From: Hyphomicrobiales bacterium
GTDB taxonomy: Bacteria > Pseudomonadota > Alphaproteobacteria > Rhizobiales > Xanthobacteraceae
Assembly: GCA_009377695.1 (NCBI GenBank)
Contig: WHTP01000064.1
Coordinates: forward strand, 1 to 34,552
Length of the DNA: 34,552 nucleotides
Direction of reading: 5' to 3'
The translations under genes and the position numbers were made by a program. Positions 8,600 through 16,830 of this stretch are shown here, piece by piece (position 1 is the stretch's first letter; every line of letters starts with the position of its first letter). The notes beneath the pieces are model-generated. The model saw nothing but the letters and a program-made list of their open reading frames with translations, had not been told where the DNA came from and searched no databases.

Positions 8600-8986
8600 T
8601 TACTTGGTGTTACCGCTATCATCGAACTGCTTGAGGTAGGCCCACAGGTTGGCGATGTCCTTCTCGTCCCGCACGCCGGCGAAGGCCATCCGCGTCCCCG
8701 GCATCCGCTGCATCGGGTTCTTGATGTATTCCGGGAAGGTCGCATCCGACCACTTGATGCCGGAGGTTTTGTTGGCCTCCGAATAGTTGAAGCCGGGGAT
8801 CGTGCCGGCCTGGCGGCCGTCGAGTCCATTGAGCGGCGGGCCGAGCTTCACCTTCGCGCCCGGGCCGGCGTCGTGGCACGGGAAGCACAATCTCTTGAAC
8901 ACGGCCTGGCCCGCGGCCGCGTCCTGTGCGAGACCCGTTCCGGTCGACGCGATCACGAGCGCCGCCGCCAACAGACATGTCCTCAT
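8600..8986 (-). CDS. Small cytochrome c (class I, c2/c550-like)
   Basis: This 128-residue periplasmic electron carrier starts with a signal peptide (residues 1-20, cleavage near LA/QD). Heme is attached at CFPCH (34-38), and the likely axial methionine is M100 in the PGTRMAFAG motif typical of the cytochrome c2/mitochondrial group. The start is ATG 8986, because AGGAGA lies six bases upstream; a longer frame beginning at 9175 would bury the signal peptide. It is divergent from glcD, 232 bases away. Its partner oxidase or dehydrogenase is not shown by context. Confidence 0.9.
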   Translation of the reverse strand: MRTCLLAAALVIASTGTGLAQDAAAGQAVFKRLCFPCHDAGPGAKVKLGPPLNGLDGRQAGTIPGFNYSEANKTSGIKWSDATFPEYIKNPMQRMPGTRMAFAGVRDEKDIANLWAYLKQFDDSGNTK

Positions 8987-9218
8987 TCTCGTCTCCTGTT
9001 CCGCCGCTGCTGCCACAGCAGCTGCGGCCTGCCTCACCATGGATGCGTGGATTCGCCGTCCCCAACACAGCAATATTCGACGCGTTAACTTAGTTCCATT
9101 GCGGCACACACTGTCAACCGCCTCCCCCTGGATTCTGTCCCTGCTGAGGCATGAGGGTATGACGCGCTTTCGCATCTCATTCCCGCTATAACAGAACAGT
9201 CATAGTGGAGTGGTGCTG

Positions 9219-10712
9219 ATGTCGGTTGCGATGCCGGAGCCGGATGCCGCGGTGCTCGCCCGCCGCGACCACATCGTTGCGGCGCTCTCGGCGATCGTGC
9301 CGGGCGAGGGCGTGATCGCCTCCGAGCTAGCAATGCGGCCCTACGAAGCCGACGGTCTGACGGCCTATCGCGCACTCCCTATGGTGGTCGTGCTGCCGGA
9401 GACGACCGAACAGGTGAGCCGCATCCTTGCTTACTGCCACCGCGAGGGCGTCAAGGTCGTGCCGCGCGGCGCGGGCACGTCCCTATCGGGTGGTGCATTG
9501 CCGCTCACCGACGGCGTGCTGCTCGGCATGGCCAAGTTCAACCGCATCCGCGAGATCGACTACGACAATCGCGTCGTGGTGGCGGAGCCCGGGGTAACCA
9601 ATCTGGCCGTTACCCAGGCGGTGGAGCACGCCGGCTTCTATTACGCGCCGGACCCGTCCTCGCAGATCGCCTGCACTATCGGCGGCAATGTGGCGGAGAA
9701 TTCCGGCGGCGTGCATTGTCTGAAATACGGGATGACCACCAACAACGTGCTCGGCTGTGAGCTCGTTTTGATGACGGGCGAGATCGTGCGCATCGGCGGA
9801 CCGCATCTCGATGCCGGCGGCTATGATCTTCTCGGGATCATTACGGGGTCGGAAGGCCTGCTCGGGGTTGTCACGGAGATCACCGTGCGCATCCTGAAAA
9901 AACCAGAGACCGCGCGGGCGGTGCTGGTCGGCTTCACGCAATCGGAAGATGCCGGCGAATGCGTCTCGCGCATTATCAGCGCGGGCATCATTCCAGGCGG
10001 AATGGAGATGATGGACCGGCCGGCGATCCACGCCACCGAAGAATTCGTACATGCCGGCTATCCGCTCGACGTCGAGGCGTTGCTGATCGTCGAGCTTGAT
10101 GGTCCGCAGGTCGAGGTCGATCACCTGATTGCGCGGGTCGAGGCGATCGCGCGCGAGTGCAAGGCCGTCACCTGCAAGGTGTCCGCGTCCGAGCAGGAGC
10201 GGTTGTTGTTCTGGGCCGGGCGCAAGGCCGCGTTCCCTGCGGTCGGACGCATCTCGCCCGACTACTATTGCATGGACGGCACCATTCCGCGGGCGAAGCT
10301 GCCGCTGGTGCTGAGGCGCATCCGTGAATTGTCGGAGCGATACGGCCTACGCGTTGCCAACGTGTTCCATGCCGGGGATGGCAACCTGCATCCGCTGATC
10401 CTCTATGACGCCAACAAGCCCGGCGAGCTCGACAAGACCGAGCAGTTTGGCGCCGAGATCCTCAAGCTGTGTGTCGAGGTCGGCGGCGTGCTGACCGGCG
10501 AGCATGGCGTCGGGGTCGAGAAGCGCGACCTGATGCCGGCGATGTTCTCGGAGATCGATCTCGCCCACCAGCAGCGCCTCAAATGCGCGTTCGACGACAG
10601 GGGCTTGCTCAATCCGGGTAAGGTGTTTCCGACACTGCATCGCTGCGCCGAGCTCGGCCGCATGCATGTGCATGCGGGTCGGGTGGCGTTTCCCGACATC
10701 CCGCGATTCTAG
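9219..10712 (+). CDS. glcD: Glycolate oxidase subunit GlcD (FAD-linked)
   Basis: This 497-residue FAD-binding subunit of glycolate oxidase oxidises glycolate (or a related 2-hydroxyacid) to glyoxylate. The vanillyl-alcohol-oxidase-type FAD domain is marked by VVPRGAGTSLSGGALP. The C-terminal cap has HAGDGNLHPLILYD and GGVLTGEHGVGVEKR, both diagnostic of GlcD/D-lactate dehydrogenases. The start is ATG 9219, with GGAG at 9207-9210; GTG codons at 9210 and 9213 are less likely. It is first of the order D-E-F. The TAG stop (10710-10712) lies within the CTAG that opens a hairpin repeat. Confidence 0.92.
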   Translation: MSVAMPEPDAAVLARRDHIVAALSAIVPGEGVIASELAMRPYEADGLTAYRALPMVVVLPETTEQVSRILAYCHREGVKVVPRGAGTSLSGGALPLTDGVLLGMAKFNRIREIDYDNRVVVAEPGVTNLAVTQAVEHAGFYYAPDPSSQIACTIGGNVAENSGGVHCLKYGMTTNNVLGCELVLMTGEIVRIGGPHLDAGGYDLLGIITGSEGLLGVVTEITVRILKKPETARAVLVGFTQSEDAGECVSRIISAGIIPGGMEMMDRPAIHATEEFVHAGYPLDVEALLIVELDGPQVEVDHLIARVEAIARECKAVTCKVSASEQERLLFWAGRKAAFPAVGRISPDYYCMDGTIPRAKLPLVLRRIRELSERYGLRVANVFHAGDGNLHPLILYDANKPGELDKTEQFGAEILKLCVEVGGVLTGEHGVGVEKRDLMPAMFSEIDLAHQQRLKCAFDDRGLLNPGKVFPTLHRCAELGRMHVHAGRVAFPDIPRF

Positions 10713-10786
10713 TGTGGCGGTTCAGAAGTCCGCATCATTCTCGCGGCGAGTCCATCATGCGGATTTCTGAACCAAAGCCACACTAG
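10709..10786. repeat. CTAG hairpin element, type A (copy 2, intact)
   Basis: This 78-base hairpin begins CTAGTGTGGC and ends GCCACACTAG, a perfect 10-base-pair outer stem. The inner arms GGTTCAGAAGTCCGCA and TGCGGATTTCTGAACC pair over 16 positions with one G-T. The right arm alone has an unpaired AAA between the stems. The opening CTAG contains the TAG stop codon of glcD. A 13-base spacer, ATTCAAAGAGTTG, links it to the next element. Confidence 0.9.
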
Positions 10787-10799
10787 ATTCAAAGAGTTG

Positions 10800-10874
10800 C
10801 TAGTGTCCTTCGATTCCGAAGTTCGTATAAGTGGCCGCCGCGAAATGGTACGAACTTCGGAATCGGGACACTAG
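10800..10874. repeat. CTAG hairpin element, type B (copy 3, intact)
   Basis: This 75-base hairpin begins CTAGTGTCC and ends GGGACACTAG. Inner arms GATTCCGAAGTTCGTA and TACGAACTTCGGAATC pair perfectly over 16 bases. The left arm has extra T residues between the stems. It ends only seven bases before the glcE start codon, so it occupies the expected ribosome-binding region of that gene. Confidence 0.9.
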
Positions 10875-10881
10875 CGCCGCG

Positions 10882-12117
10882 ATGACCGACCTGCTCAAGC
10901 CCCGCGACGGCAAGGACGCCGAAGACGCCGTGCGCTGGGCGCTGGCCGAAGGCAAGGCGCTCGAACTCATCGGCCATGGCACCAAGCGCGGCATCGGCCG
11001 CCCGGCGCAGACCGACGTGACGCTCGATCTCTCCGGCCTGTCGGGCGTGACGCTCTACGAGCCGGAAGAGCTGGTGCTGACGGCGCGGGCAGGGACGCCG
11101 ATGGCCGAGATCGAGGCACTGGTCGCGTCGAAGGGCCAGCAGCTCGCGTTCGAGCCGATGGATTACGGGCCGCTGTTCGGTCGTGCCGCCGGCCGTGGCA
11201 CCCTCGGCGGCGTGCTGGCAGCGAACGTCTCCGGTCCGCGCCGGATCAAGGCCGGCGCTGCGCGCGACCACTTCCTTGGGTTTACGGCGGTGTCCGGCCG
11301 CGGCGAGACCTTCAAGTCCGGCGGCCGGGTAGTGAAGAATGTCACCGGCTACGACCTCTGCAAGCTCATGGCGGGCTCCTGGGGCACGCTGGCGGCGCTG
11401 ACCGAGGTCACGATCAAGACCCTGCCGCGGCCGGAGACCGAGGCGACCGTCGCGGTCATCGGCCTCACTGATGCCGCGGCGGTGCAGGCGATGACCGCCG
11501 CCATGGGCTCGTCCTGCGACGTGTCCGGTGCGGCGCACCTGCCGGCGGAGGTGGCGGGGTCACTCCCGCTCGCCGTGGCGGCGAGCGCCGGGCGTGCGCT
11601 CACACTGCTGCGGCTCGAGGGCGTTGCCCCATCGGTCTCGCACCGGCAGGTGGCGCTGACGGAGATCGTGAAGCCGTTTGGCGAGGTTGGCCTGATCCCC
11701 GAGCAGGCATCGCAAGCGTTGTGGCGCGCGATCCGTGACGTCCTGCCGTTTGCGGCGGGCCGGGTTGAGGCTGGGCAGCCGCTTTGGCGCGTTTCGACGG
11801 CGCCGGCGCGCGGCGCCGAGCTTGTCAGCCTGGTCGCCGGGGAGGGCGGCGTGCCCTGCCTCTACGACTGGGCGGGCGGGCTCGTGTGGCTCTCGATCCC
11901 CGGTGCCGGAGATGATGCCGGCGCAACCGCTGTGCGTCGCGCGGTGGCGGCCTGCGGCGGCCATGCGACCCTCCTCCGCGCACCGGCCGCCTTGCGGGCC
12001 GCAGTGGAACCATTTGAGCCGCAAGATGCCGCGCTGGCGGCATTGACGAAACGGGTGAAGGAGAGTTTCGATCCGAAGGGCGCCTTCAATCCCGGACGGA
12101 TCTGGGTGGGCGTGTAG
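10882..12117 (+). CDS. glcE: Glycolate oxidase subunit GlcE (FAD-binding)
   Basis: This 411-residue subunit is a shorter GlcD paralogue with an FAD-binding domain (LELIGHGTKRGIG at about 29-41 and LTARAGTPMAEIEALV further on) and the GlcE hallmark FEPMDYGPLFG. With GlcD and GlcF it forms membrane-associated glycolate oxidase. The start is ATG 10882 (MTDLLKPRDG), because upstream in-frame sequence belongs to a repeat. No good Shine-Dalgarno is visible; a hairpin repeat ends at 10874. It is followed by glcF after seven bases. Confidence 0.92.
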   Translation: MTDLLKPRDGKDAEDAVRWALAEGKALELIGHGTKRGIGRPAQTDVTLDLSGLSGVTLYEPEELVLTARAGTPMAEIEALVASKGQQLAFEPMDYGPLFGRAAGRGTLGGVLAANVSGPRRIKAGAARDHFLGFTAVSGRGETFKSGGRVVKNVTGYDLCKLMAGSWGTLAALTEVTIKTLPRPETEATVAVIGLTDAAAVQAMTAAMGSSCDVSGAAHLPAEVAGSLPLAVAASAGRALTLLRLEGVAPSVSHRQVALTEIVKPFGEVGLIPEQASQALWRAIRDVLPFAAGRVEAGQPLWRVSTAPARGAELVSLVAGEGGVPCLYDWAGGLVWLSIPGAGDDAGATAVRRAVAACGGHATLLRAPAALRAAVEPFEPQDAALAALTKRVKESFDPKGAFNPGRIWVGV

Positions 12118-12124
12118 GCAAGCG

Positions 12125-13468
12125 ATGCAGACATCATTCACCCTTGCCCAGTTGGCCGATCCCAATGTCGCGGAATCGGAGAAAATTCTCCGCACCTGCG
12201 TCCATTGCGGCTTCTGCACCGCGACCTGCCCCACCTATGTGCTGCTGGGCGACGAGCTCGATTCACCGCGCGGCCGCATCTATCTGATCAAGGACATGCT
12301 CGAGCGCAGCGCCCCCGCAACACGGGAGGTGGTGACGCATATCGACCGCTGCCTGTCGTGCCTCTCCTGCATGACGACCTGTCCGTCCGGCGTGCATTAC
12401 ATGCACCTGGTCGATCACGCCCGCGTCCACATCGAACGGACCTATCGTCGGCCGCCCGTCAACCGCATGCTGCGGGCGGTGCTGGCGGCGGTCCTGCCCC
12501 ACAATCGCCGCTTCCGGGCAGCGCTGACATTAGCCCGGCTCGCAAAACCGCTGGCGCCGCTGCTGGCAGCGATTGGCCTCAAGCCCGTCGCCGCGATGCT
12601 ACGGCTCGCTCCCGCGCGCTTGCCGGCGCCAGGAATGGCCACCGGGCATGTCTTTCCGGCCGAGGGTCGGCGCAAGGGCCGGGTCGCCTTGATGGCGGGG
12701 TGCGTCACGCCGGTCATCGGGCCTTCGGTCAATGATGCCGCCATCCGCGTACTGACCCGGCACGGTATCGAGGTGGTCCTGCCGGAGGGGCAGGGCTGCT
12801 GCGGCGGCATCGTCCACCACATGGGCCGCGAGCACGATGCGCTTTCGGCCGTCCGCCGCAACGTCGACGCCTGGCTTGCGGAGGCCGACGGCGAGGGCCT
12901 CGACGCTATCGTGACCACCGCCTCCGGCTGTGGCACCACGGTCAAGGACTATGGCTTCATGCTGCGGTCCGACCCGGCCTATGCCGCCAAGGCGCGGCGC
13001 GTCTCGGCGCTGGCCAAGGACATTTGCGAGTATCTCGCACGGCTCGACGTCCGCGCACCGGCGTCGGCACCAGGAATTGTGACAGCCTACCACGCCGCCT
13101 GTTCGCTCCAGCATGGTCAGAAGATCACGCGTGAGCCGAAAGAATTGCTTTCCAGAGCGGGCTTCGTGGTCAAAGATGTGCCCGAGGGACATTTGTGTTG
13201 CGGATCGGCGGGAACCTACAACATCCTTGAGGATGACATCGCGAAGAGGTTGCGTGCGCGCAAGGTCGCGAATATCGAGAAGGTCAAGCCAGACGTGGTC
13301 GCCGCCGGCAACATCGGCTGCATCACGCAGATCGCGGCGGGCACGGCCATCCCGGTGGTCCACCCGGTCGAGCTGGTCGACTGGGCCACGGGTGGTCCAC
13401 AGCCCGCGGCGTTGAGTAGGACGACGCGTACCGCCGCTGCGGCGCGTACCGCCGAAGCGGCGCTCTGA
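12125..13468 (+). CDS. glcF: Glycolate oxidase iron-sulfur subunit GlcF
   Basis: This 447-residue subunit carries two ferredoxin-type 4Fe-4S motifs, CVHCGFCTATCP (C25, C28, C31, C35) and CLSCLSCMTTCP (C76, C79, C82, C86). Two cysteine-rich CCG domains follow (GCCGGI near 222, CCGSAGTYN near 360). It passes electrons from the flavin subunits to the quinone pool. It lies seven bases after glcE. The C-terminus ends with a short repeat-like tail, RTAAAARTAEAAL, encoded by an imperfect 18-base direct duplication, which is not part of the conserved domain. Confidence 0.92.
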   Translation: MQTSFTLAQLADPNVAESEKILRTCVHCGFCTATCPTYVLLGDELDSPRGRIYLIKDMLERSAPATREVVTHIDRCLSCLSCMTTCPSGVHYMHLVDHARVHIERTYRRPPVNRMLRAVLAAVLPHNRRFRAALTLARLAKPLAPLLAAIGLKPVAAMLRLAPARLPAPGMATGHVFPAEGRRKGRVALMAGCVTPVIGPSVNDAAIRVLTRHGIEVVLPEGQGCCGGIVHHMGREHDALSAVRRNVDAWLAEADGEGLDAIVTTASGCGTTVKDYGFMLRSDPAYAAKARRVSALAKDICEYLARLDVRAPASAPGIVTAYHAACSLQHGQKITREPKELLSRAGFVVKDVPEGHLCCGSAGTYNILEDDIAKRLRARKVANIEKVKPDVVAAGNIGCITQIAAGTAIPVVHPVELVDWATGGPQPAALSRTTRTAAAARTAEAAL

Positions 13469-13572
13469 GGGGTACGGAACAGGCACGAGCCTTGTTGCAT
13501 TGCGTTGTTGCATTGTGTTGCAGGCAGGCCGGACTGTACTGAAATTTCAGCCGCAACGATCGGAGGACGATC

Positions 13573-13854
13573 ATGGCGAAGAAGCGGAAGAAGTCGAAGA
13601 CAAAGACGAAAAAGATGAAGCGGGCCGCCCCGGCGCGCAAGAAAAAGAAGAAGGCAGCGAAGAAGAGCGGGGCCAGGAAGGCGGCGGCGAAGAAGACCGC
13701 GAAAAAGGCCGCGAAAAAGACGACCGCGAAGAAGGCCAAGAAGCGCTCAGCACCACGGAAGTCGATGCCCGCGGCACCGGCTCCTGCCCCCGAACCGGCT
13801 CCCGAGCCGGCGATGGAAGCGCCGCCACCCTTGGCCACCGGTACCGACGGTTAG
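13573..13854 (+). CDS. Histone H1-like Lys/Ala-rich protein
   Basis: This 93-residue protein is extremely basic in residues 1-65, with repeated KK, AKK and KAAKK units and no hydrophobic core. It then switches to an acidic Pro/Ala/Glu tail (PAPAPEPAPEPAMEAP). The design matches bacterial histone H1-like proteins (Hc1, AlgP and similar) that bind DNA or polyphosphate through disordered lysine tails. The start ATG 13573 has GGAGG at 13562-13566. A terminator follows at 13883-13913, so it is probably a single-gene unit. Low complexity prevents closer assignment. Confidence 0.75.
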   Translation: MAKKRKKSKTKTKKMKRAAPARKKKKKAAKKSGARKAAAKKTAKKAAKKTTAKKAKKRSAPRKSMPAAPAPAPEPAPEPAMEAPPPLATGTDG

Positions 13855-13882
13855 GTCCAGGCGCAGGAGCCGCGACCACAGA

Positions 13883-13913
13883 CCGCTCGCCGCCACCGCG
13901 GCGGGCGGGTTTT
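13883..13913 (+). terminator. Rho-independent terminator
   Basis: CCGCTCGCCGC (13883-13893) pairs with GCGGCGGGCGG (13898-13908) over 11 positions with one G-T pair and a CACC loop. A G and a run of four T follow. It lies 29 bases after the stop of the histone-like gene. Confidence 0.7.
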
Positions 13914-14078
13914 CGTGCGAATGTCTAGAGACCGTGCGTCGGTCACCGCCTCAGTCGATAGTCAAAGCATCGCGGGAAGACAATTGCATCCGCCTGGGCG
14001 GGCCAATAGCATTGCTCCATCCGGAACGGCTGGCTGCGGGCCGAAGGCCTTCCACCCCCGACACAGACGAGGTGCCTT

Positions 14079-15149
14079 ATGGCGTACAACATCCTGCTCA
14101 TGGGCGCGTCCTATGGTTCGCTGCTCGCCTCCAAGCTCCTGTTTGGCGGTCACTCCATTCACCTTGTCTGCCTGCCCGCAGAGGCCGATCTCATCAACGC
14201 CGAGGGATTCGAGGTGCGCCTGCCGGTCCGCGGCCGCAAGGACCCGGTAGTGCTGCGCTCGCGCGAGCTTCCCGGCAAAGTGACCGCCGGTCCCGCCAGC
14301 GGCATCGATCCGAAGTCTTACGATCTCGTCGGCCTTTGCATGCAGGAGCCGCAATACCGTGCCCCCGGTGTGCGCGAACTGCTCGATGCGGTGGCGAAGT
14401 CGCGCGTTCCCTGCATGTCGATCATGAACATGCCGCCGCTGCCTTATGTGAAGCGCGTCCCCGGTCTCGACTATGCGGCGCTCGAGCCGGCCTATACCGA
14501 CCCGCGCGTCTGGGACTCGTTCGATTCCGCCACCATCACGCTGAATAGTCCGGACCCGCAGGCGATCCGCCCGCCGGACGGGAAGGCGAACGAGCTGATG
14601 GTCACGCTGCCGACCAACTTCAAATGCGCAAAATTCGACGACGAGAGGTCGACGGCGATCCTGCGTCAGCTCGAGAAGGACGTCGACGGCGCGCGCTTCG
14701 ACACGCCGGAAGGCAAGATCGAATTGCCTGTGAAGTTTCGGGTCTACGACTCGATCTTCGTGCCGCTCGCCAAGTGGGCGATGCTCCTCGCCGGCAATTA
14801 TCGCTGCGTCACCAAGGACGGTATTCGCACCGCCCAGGAGGCGGTGCATTCGGATATCGAGACCTCGCGCTCGGTCTACAATTTCGTGTTCGATCTCTGC
14901 GTGAAGCTTGGCGCCAAGCCGGAAGACCTGGTGCCGTTCGAGAAATACGCCGCGGCGGCACAAAGCCTTGTGCGGCCGGCGTCGGCGGCGCGCGCGCTGC
15001 AGAACGGCGCGCCCAACATCGAGCGCGCCGACAAGCTCGTGCAGCTTATTGCGCGCCAGAAAGGCTTAAGCCTTCCGGCGATCGACGCGCAGGTCGCGCT
15101 GGTCGACGAGCGGCTCGCCGCGAACCGCAAGAAGGCCGCGGCGGCGTAA
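14079..15149 (+). CDS. Ketopantoate reductase (PanE/ApbA)-like dehydrogenase
   Basis: This 356-residue NAD(P)-binding protein looks like the 2-dehydropantoate 2-reductase superfamily. It has an N-terminal Rossmann strand and turn, NILLMGASYGSLLAS, where the usual GxGxxG reads GASYGS. A C-terminal helical domain has PLAKWAMLLAGNYRC, resembling the Lys/Asn catalytic segment. It is longer than typical PanE (about 300), with insertions, so it probably acts on another 2-keto or hydroxy acid. It starts a same-strand run with the methyltransferase (41-base gap) and ABC genes. Confidence 0.72.
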   Translation: MAYNILLMGASYGSLLASKLLFGGHSIHLVCLPAEADLINAEGFEVRLPVRGRKDPVVLRSRELPGKVTAGPASGIDPKSYDLVGLCMQEPQYRAPGVRELLDAVAKSRVPCMSIMNMPPLPYVKRVPGLDYAALEPAYTDPRVWDSFDSATITLNSPDPQAIRPPDGKANELMVTLPTNFKCAKFDDERSTAILRQLEKDVDGARFDTPEGKIELPVKFRVYDSIFVPLAKWAMLLAGNYRCVTKDGIRTAQEAVHSDIETSRSVYNFVFDLCVKLGAKPEDLVPFEKYAAAAQSLVRPASAARALQNGAPNIERADKLVQLIARQKGLSLPAIDAQVALVDERLAANRKKAAAA

Positions 15150-15190
15150 CGGCGATCCCATCCGCGAACTTGGCCCGCGGGTCCCGCCCG

Positions 15191-16000
15191 ATGTCCGAAA
15201 CCTTCGCCGGCCACTATCCACTTGAGCATCGCGCCGGCGAGATCGAGCGGTTGCATATCCAGGCCGAGGGGATGGCGCCCGACACGTTGACGATGCTCGA
15301 CCGCATCGGCGTCGGACCGGGCTGGCGCTGCCTCGACATCGGCTGCGGCCCCGGCGGCATCACCGACCGCTTGAGCGAGCGGGTTGGTCCCGACGGCCGC
15401 GTCGTCGGCCTCGACATGGATGAGCAATTCCTGGCGCATGCGCGCACGAAGGCGCCCGGCAACGTCGAATTCCGGCGTGGCGACGCCTACGGTTGTGACC
15501 TGCCGATCGCGTCGTTCGACCTCGTGCATATGCGATTCATCGCGAGCACGGCGGGCGATCCCGAGCGTCTCATTCGCGAGGCGATGCGGCTGACACGCAC
15601 CGGCGGCGTGGTCGCACTGCAGGAACCGGACGGATCGACGCTGAATTGCTATCCGCCGCATCCGGCCTGGGACCGGCTGAAGGCGGCGCTGCTCGGCGCG
15701 TTCGCGGGCGTCGGCGCCGACCTGACGCTGGCCCGCAAGCTTTATGCCTTGGTGTGGGACGCCGGCCTTGTTGATGTCCAGTACCGGCCGTTCCTCATCG
15801 GCGTCCGCTCGATCGATCCGATGGTCGATTATCTGCCGTCCACGGTGGAGTCGCTGCGCAGCACCGTGCTCAAGCTCGGTCTGTTGTCCGAAGTCGAATT
15901 GTCCGCCGCTCTTGCGCAATGCCGCAAGCATTTGCGCGATCCCGGGACGGTTTTCACGATGTATACCGTCGCGCAGGTGTGGGGCCGCAAGCAGGGCTAA
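15191..16000 (+). CDS. SAM-dependent methyltransferase (class I)
   Basis: This 269-residue class I methyltransferase has SAM motif I as CLDIGCGPGGITDRL at about residues 44-58, the acidic ribose-binding residue in VVGLDMDE (about 72-79), and a motif around GDAYGCDLP. The last 100 residues form a substrate cap. It resembles the UbiE/Methyltransf_25 group; the substrate is unknown. The start is ATG 15191 (MSETFAGHYPLEH); the frame is open far upstream, but that part overlaps the previous gene. The ABC ATPase follows after 20 bases, suggesting co-transcription. Confidence 0.85.
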   Translation: MSETFAGHYPLEHRAGEIERLHIQAEGMAPDTLTMLDRIGVGPGWRCLDIGCGPGGITDRLSERVGPDGRVVGLDMDEQFLAHARTKAPGNVEFRRGDAYGCDLPIASFDLVHMRFIASTAGDPERLIREAMRLTRTGGVVALQEPDGSTLNCYPPHPAWDRLKAALLGAFAGVGADLTLARKLYALVWDAGLVDVQYRPFLIGVRSIDPMVDYLPSTVESLRSTVLKLGLLSEVELSAALAQCRKHLRDPGTVFTMYTVAQVWGRKQG

Positions 16001-16020
16001 CGCCCGTCTGGAAACAGTCC

Positions 16021-16830
16021 ATGGCTGACCTGCAATCCGGCGGCGACGTCTCGGTTTCGCTGCAAGGGGTCAACAAGACCTTCGCCAGTGGTGTGGTGGC
16101 GCTCGATGGTTTCAACCTCGATCTCCGCCCGGGCGAATTCGTCTCGCTGCTCGGCCCGTCCGGCTGCGGGAAATCGACCGCGCTGCGCCTCATCGCCGGC
16201 CTGATGGAGCCGACCCGCGGAACGGTGTCGTGGTCGGGCAGTGGTAAGCCCGGCGATCGGCATGGATCTGGCCGGCACGGCGAGATCGGCTTCGTCTTTC
16301 AGGAACCGACGCTGATGCCGTGGGCTACCGTTGCGGGCAACATCAACCTCCCGCTGTCGCTGCGCCGCATCGACGGCGGGAAAGCAACAGAGCGCGTCGC
16401 CGCGGCACTACGGCAGGTCGGCCTCGACGGCTTCGAACTCGCCTATCCGCGTGAATTGTCCGGCGGCATGAAGATGCGAGTGTCCATTGCGCGAGCGCTG
16501 GTCACCGAGCCGGCGCTCCTCTTGATGGATGAGCCCTTCGCAGCGCTCGACGAGGTCACCCGCTTCAAGCTCAACGACGACCTGATCGCGCTTTGGCGCG
16601 CGGTCAAGCGAACGGTGGTGTTCGTCACCCATTCGGTGTTCGAATCCGTCTATCTCTCCGAGCGTATCGTGGTGATGACGTCGCGGCCGGGCCGCGTCTT
16701 CACCGAGTTCAAGACCGATGCGCCGTATCCGCGCGACCGGCATTTCCGGACCTCGGCCGACTATGCCGCGTTGTGCCGCCAGGTCTCCGAAGCGCTTGCC
16801 GATGCGACGAGCAAGGGAGCCGGCGCATGA
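16021..16830 (+). CDS. ABC transporter ATPase (nitrate/sulfonate/taurine type)
   Basis: This 269-residue ATPase belongs to the SsuB/TauB/NrtD group. Walker A GPSGCGKST is at 45-53, the Q-loop glutamine at 94, the signature LSGGM at 146-150, Walker B LLLMDEP at 166-172 and the switch histidine at 204. It powers import together with the permease encoded next, whose start overlaps its stop by four bases (ATGA). No periplasmic binding protein is next to it. The likely ligand is a small organic anion or a pyrimidine-like compound, but this is only by family. Confidence 0.9.
   Translation: MADLQSGGDVSVSLQGVNKTFASGVVALDGFNLDLRPGEFVSLLGPSGCGKSTALRLIAGLMEPTRGTVSWSGSGKPGDRHGSGRHGEIGFVFQEPTLMPWATVAGNINLPLSLRRIDGGKATERVAAALRQVGLDGFELAYPRELSGGMKMRVSIARALVTEPALLLMDEPFAALDEVTRFKLNDDLIALWRAVKRTVVFVTHSVFESVYLSERIVVMTSRPGRVFTEFKTDAPYPRDRHFRTSADYAALCRQVSEALADATSKGAGA

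Noticed and set aside
9164-9192. TATAAC-like -10 box upstream of glcD
   Set aside because: No acceptable -35 element at the right spacing; too weak to list as a promoter.
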